From an uncultured Oscillospiraceae bacterium (GTDB taxonomy: Bacteria > Bacillota > Clostridia > Oscillospirales > Ruminococcaceae): a stretch of 6,796 nucleotides of DNA. Below are positions 5,168-6,796 of this stretch, piece after piece (positions within the stretch are counted from its first letter, which is position 1; each line of letters opens with the position of its first letter). The notes under the pieces were generated by a model. The model was not told the DNA's origin and searched no databases. It saw nothing but the letters and a program-made list of their open reading frames with translations. The position numbers and the translations under genes were made by a program. The stretch lies in NCBI GenBank assembly GCA_958427155.1, contig CAUABB010000077.1, positions 1 through 6,796 on the forward strand, written 5' to 3'.

Positions 5168-6160
5168 TTAATACATCCGTCCCCCGTTTCGATTTTCCCA
5201 AAGGTCTGCGTTATCGCCCATAGCTGCCTTTAATCCTTCTGATAGATCAGTAATCTGACGGATTATGTCATCTGGCACCTCAGTATTGAAGGCGGATAGG
5301 TTCTGTTCAAGCTGTTTAATGCTGCGTGCCCCCATCAGGATACTTCCTACACCCTCTGTCTTTTTTAAAAAAGCAAGAGCTAGAGTAGACATTGGATAAC
5401 CGGTTTCGGTACAAAGATCCGCGAAAACATCCAGAAAAGCAAAAATTTCTTTTTCAAAACCGGTGTCGTTATGACGTCCCTGTTGCCATTTTCCACTGTA
5501 AAATCGAGTCTCACGTCTCCCCATTGGTACGTCATCAATCGAACGGAACTTTCCGGTCAAAAGGCCTTGCGCCAGTGGTGAATAGGCCCAGACGGCAATC
5601 CCATTTTCCCGGCTTTTTTGGAGAATCCCTTTTTCTATCAGTCGCCAAATCAGAGAATAGGGGAGCTGATTTGTCACAACACTATAGTTTTTGATTTCTT
5701 CCAGCCCTTTTTGCGCGTAATTACATACCCCGACGGCCCGGATCTTTCCGTCTTTTTTTAACGTTTCAAAAGCACGGAAAGTTTCTTCCTGCGAAATTTC
5801 AGGATTAGGCCAGTGAATTTGATACAAGTCAATATAGTCGGTATCCAGACGTCTTAGACTCGCTTCGCAGTGAGCAATGACGTCATGATAATGCAGGCAG
5901 TCGCTGTAGACCTTGGTCGCTATAATCGCTTCGCTGCGGCGTCCTTTAACCGCTTTGCCCAGCATTTCTTCGCTTTTGCCGTCACCATATTTTTCAGCGG
6001 TGTCAAGCAGAGTTATACCAGCATCCAGCGCAGCGTGAATGGTATCAATTGAATCTTTTTCTTCGTTAGCTCCCCAGATTTTAGCACCGGAAAAAGCCCA
6101 GGTACCTAATGAAAGTTTTGGAATTTCAAAATCAGCGTTTTGTAGTTTTATGTATTCCAT
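5168..6160 (-). CDS. Aldo/keto reductase
   Basis: This is a 330-residue, complete, cytosolic NAD(P)H-dependent oxidoreductase of the aldo/keto reductase superfamily ((beta/alpha)8 barrel), reducing aldehydes or ketones to alcohols. The catalytic tetrad is intact: Asp53 and Tyr58 in LLDTAEKYGDGKSEEMLG, Lys83 in IIATKVY, and His116 in YIDLYQIHWPNP. Barrel-end and cofactor motifs are GKIRAVGVCNY, AYSPLAQGLLTGKF and GSILMGARSIKQLEQNL, the last being the usual C-terminal nucleotide-phosphate binding loop (GARxxxQLEQNL). The C-terminus (LWENRNGGRMY) resembles the bacterial general-stress/YhdN-like branch, but the substrate cannot be read from sequence. The start is well fixed: AGGAGGG (minus strand, 6172-6166) lies five bases before ATG. 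It is a single-gene unit closed by the bidirectional terminator at 5088-5131. Its promoter is probably in the spacer towards hppA. Confidence 0.95.
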   Translation of the reverse strand: MEYIKLQNADFEIPKLSLGTWAFSGAKIWGANEEKDSIDTIHAALDAGITLLDTAEKYGDGKSEEMLGKAVKGRRSEAIIATKVYSDCLHYHDVIAHCEASLRRLDTDYIDLYQIHWPNPEISQEETFRAFETLKKDGKIRAVGVCNYAQKGLEEIKNYSVVTNQLPYSLIWRLIEKGILQKSRENGIAVWAYSPLAQGLLTGKFRSIDDVPMGRRETRFYSGKWQQGRHNDTGFEKEIFAFLDVFADLCTETGYPMSTLALAFLKKTEGVGSILMGARSIKQLEQNLSAFNTEVPDDIIRQITDLSEGLKAAMGDNADLWENRNGGRMY

Positions 6161-6200
6161 AGACGCCCTCCTATTTTTTACTGTGTACTGTTTTTAATGA

Positions 6201-6235
6201 TAAAAGGCGACCAGCGTATGCCGCGCCGCCTTTTA
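6201..6235 (-). terminator. Terminator-like stem between hppA and the reductase
   Basis: TAAAAGGCG (6201-6209) pairs with CGCCTTTTA (6227-6235), a nine-bp stem with a 17-base interior that can form a further small GCG/CGC stem (6214-6216 / 6222-6224). Read on the minus strand the stem ends in CGCCTTTTATCATT, an acceptable though short U-tract. It most likely ends hppA transcripts 147 bases after the hppA stop, insulating the reductase. An attenuator in the reductase leader is the alternative. Confidence 0.6.
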
Positions 6236-6236
6236 T

Positions 6237-6265
6237 ATAATAATAACAGATGAAGTTTCTGTGAC
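6237..6265 (-). promoter_or_regulatory. Candidate promoter for the aldo/keto reductase
   Basis: On the minus strand GTCACA (6265-6260, four of six matches to TTGACA) and TATTAT (6242-6237, five of six to TATAAT) are spaced by exactly 17 bases, pointing to the reductase start about 75 bases downstream. The predicted start near 6230 falls inside the right arm of the terminator-like stem, so a reductase transcript would lack most of that arm. A second minus-strand TATAAT at 6315-6310 has no good -35. Confidence 0.35.
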
Positions 6266-6381
6266 TGGGATAAAACCTCACTTTTTAAAAGGTAAATTAA
6301 CAACGTAAAATTATAATTGCCGGAGGCAACAGGGGTTTCTCAGCCGTCGCAGGAGAAGCCTGCACAGGCGGCATGAGGTTC
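6266..6381. other. hppA 3' untranslated spacer with weak stem-loops
   Basis: No gene is visible between the hppA stop and the reductase promoter candidate. The stretch contains an interrupted stem-loop (GCCG 6343-6346 and GCAGG 6349-6353 pairing with CCTGC 6359-6363 and CGGC 6369-6372), a five-bp hairpin TTGCC-GGA-GGCAA (6317-6329), and the palindromic AATTATAATT just beside it. On the minus strand the small hairpin is followed by an AT-rich tract but not a true U-run. These may protect or end the hppA message. Confidence 0.35.
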
Positions 6382-6796
6382 TTATTTTATCAGTGAGAAC
6401 GCGACAATAACGCTTGCAAAAACAATAGAAACCATTGAAAGCAGCTTGATCAAAATGTTGATCGAAGGTCCTGAGGTATCCTTAAAAGGATCACCGACAG
6501 TATCGCCGACCACGGCAGCTTTATGGGCATCGCTGCCTTTTCCACCGTGGGCGCCGCCTTCAATGTATTTTTTGGCGTTGTCCCAAGCGCCGCCTGAGTT
6601 TGCCATCATGACCGCAAGGATAAATCCGCAAACAGTGGCGCCCGCAAGCATTCCGGCGACACCGTTGACTCCCAGAATCAGCCCAACAACAATCGGAGCA
6701 ATGACAGCAAGCAGAGCGGGAAGGATCATTTCTTTTTGTGCGGATTTGGTACAAATGTCAACACATTTTGCATAGTCCGGCTCCGCTTTTCCGTCC
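6382..6796 (-). CDS. hppA: Membrane-bound ion-pumping pyrophosphatase, C-terminal part (N-terminus outside window)
   Basis: This is the last 137 residues of a membrane pyrophosphatase, which couples hydrolysis of inorganic pyrophosphate to H+ or Na+ export across the membrane. The frame is open to the window edge (bases 6795 down to the stop at 6382), so the protein continues beyond the edge. Visible landmarks are PDYAKCVDICTKSAQKEMIL, a transmembrane helix (ILPALLAVIAPIVVGLILG), then GMLAGATVCGFILAVMMANS and GGAWDNAKKYIEGGAHGGKG. The final signature, AHKAAVVGDTVGDPFKDTSG, carries the Asp and Lys residues of the pyrophosphate/Mg site conserved in all family members. The last transmembrane helix follows and the chain ends LIK. 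Full-length members are about 650-700 residues. The residues that decide K+ dependence and H+ versus Na+ specificity lie further upstream in the protein and cannot be judged. A Met within this frame (6729) is internal, not a start. Confidence 0.97.
   Translation of the reverse strand, partial: DGKAEPDYAKCVDICTKSAQKEMILPALLAVIAPIVVGLILGVNGVAGMLAGATVCGFILAVMMANSGGAWDNAKKYIEGGAHGGKGSDAHKAAVVGDTVGDPFKDTSGPSINILIKLLSMVSIVFASVIVAFSLIK

Noticed and set aside
6310..6317. TATAAT motifs on both strands in the hppA 3' spacer
   Set aside because: They come from one AT-rich palindrome. No acceptable -35 lies 16-18 bases away on the minus strand, and a plus-strand promoter would drive no gene.
6446..6775. 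Plus-strand open frame opposite hppA
   Set aside because: The minus strand encodes unmistakable membrane pyrophosphatase motifs here. The plus-strand product is Pro/Ala/Thr-rich noise.

Overview
The window looks like chromosomal DNA from a low-to-moderate GC member of the Clostridia, possibly Oscillospirales/Ruminococcaceae-like. That placement is inference. It rests on the rpsD-rpoA-rplQ order, strong AGGAGG-type ribosome binding sites, an AzlCD exporter pair, a membrane pyrophosphatase, and the codon style. No rRNA, tRNA, CRISPR array, insertion sequence or phage gene is visible.

Layout. (1) Bases 1-1711 are the end of the ribosomal-protein alpha operon: the last 51 codons of rpsD (S4), a 154-base spacer with inverted repeats, rpoA (RNA polymerase alpha), rplQ (L17), and a strong intrinsic terminator. 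(2) Bases 1716-3882 are an accessory transcription unit. It has its own promoter (extended -10), a 580-residue cytosolic (alpha/alpha)6-barrel glycosidase-like protein related to GH63/GH37, a tiny membrane-anchored zinc-ribbon-like protein, and a terminator. (3) Bases 3924-5131 are azlC-azlD, translationally coupled by a one-base overlap and closed by a 21-bp perfect inverted repeat. That repeat can also terminate the convergent gene. (4) Bases 5168-6160 on the minus strand are an aldo/keto reductase with an intact catalytic tetrad. (5) Bases 6382-6796 on the minus strand are the C-terminal 137 residues of a membrane-bound proton/sodium-pumping pyrophosphatase (hppA), cut by the window edge. 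A 221-base spacer between hppA and the reductase holds a terminator-like stem and a candidate promoter.

How the genes work together. The first block is core translation and transcription machinery. The remaining genes form independent units separated by clear terminators, so there is no evidence for one joint pathway. The most unusual item is the glycosidase-like protein. It keeps the family's overall motifs, including the general-acid Asp, but the place where clan members carry the catalytic-base Glu reads Met, and the usual Trp-Asp near the start of the barrel reads Trp-Gln. It is followed 36 bases later by a zinc-ribbon/transmembrane miniprotein of unknown function. I did not find a clearly new multi-gene system here. 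This pair is the best candidate for something undescribed.
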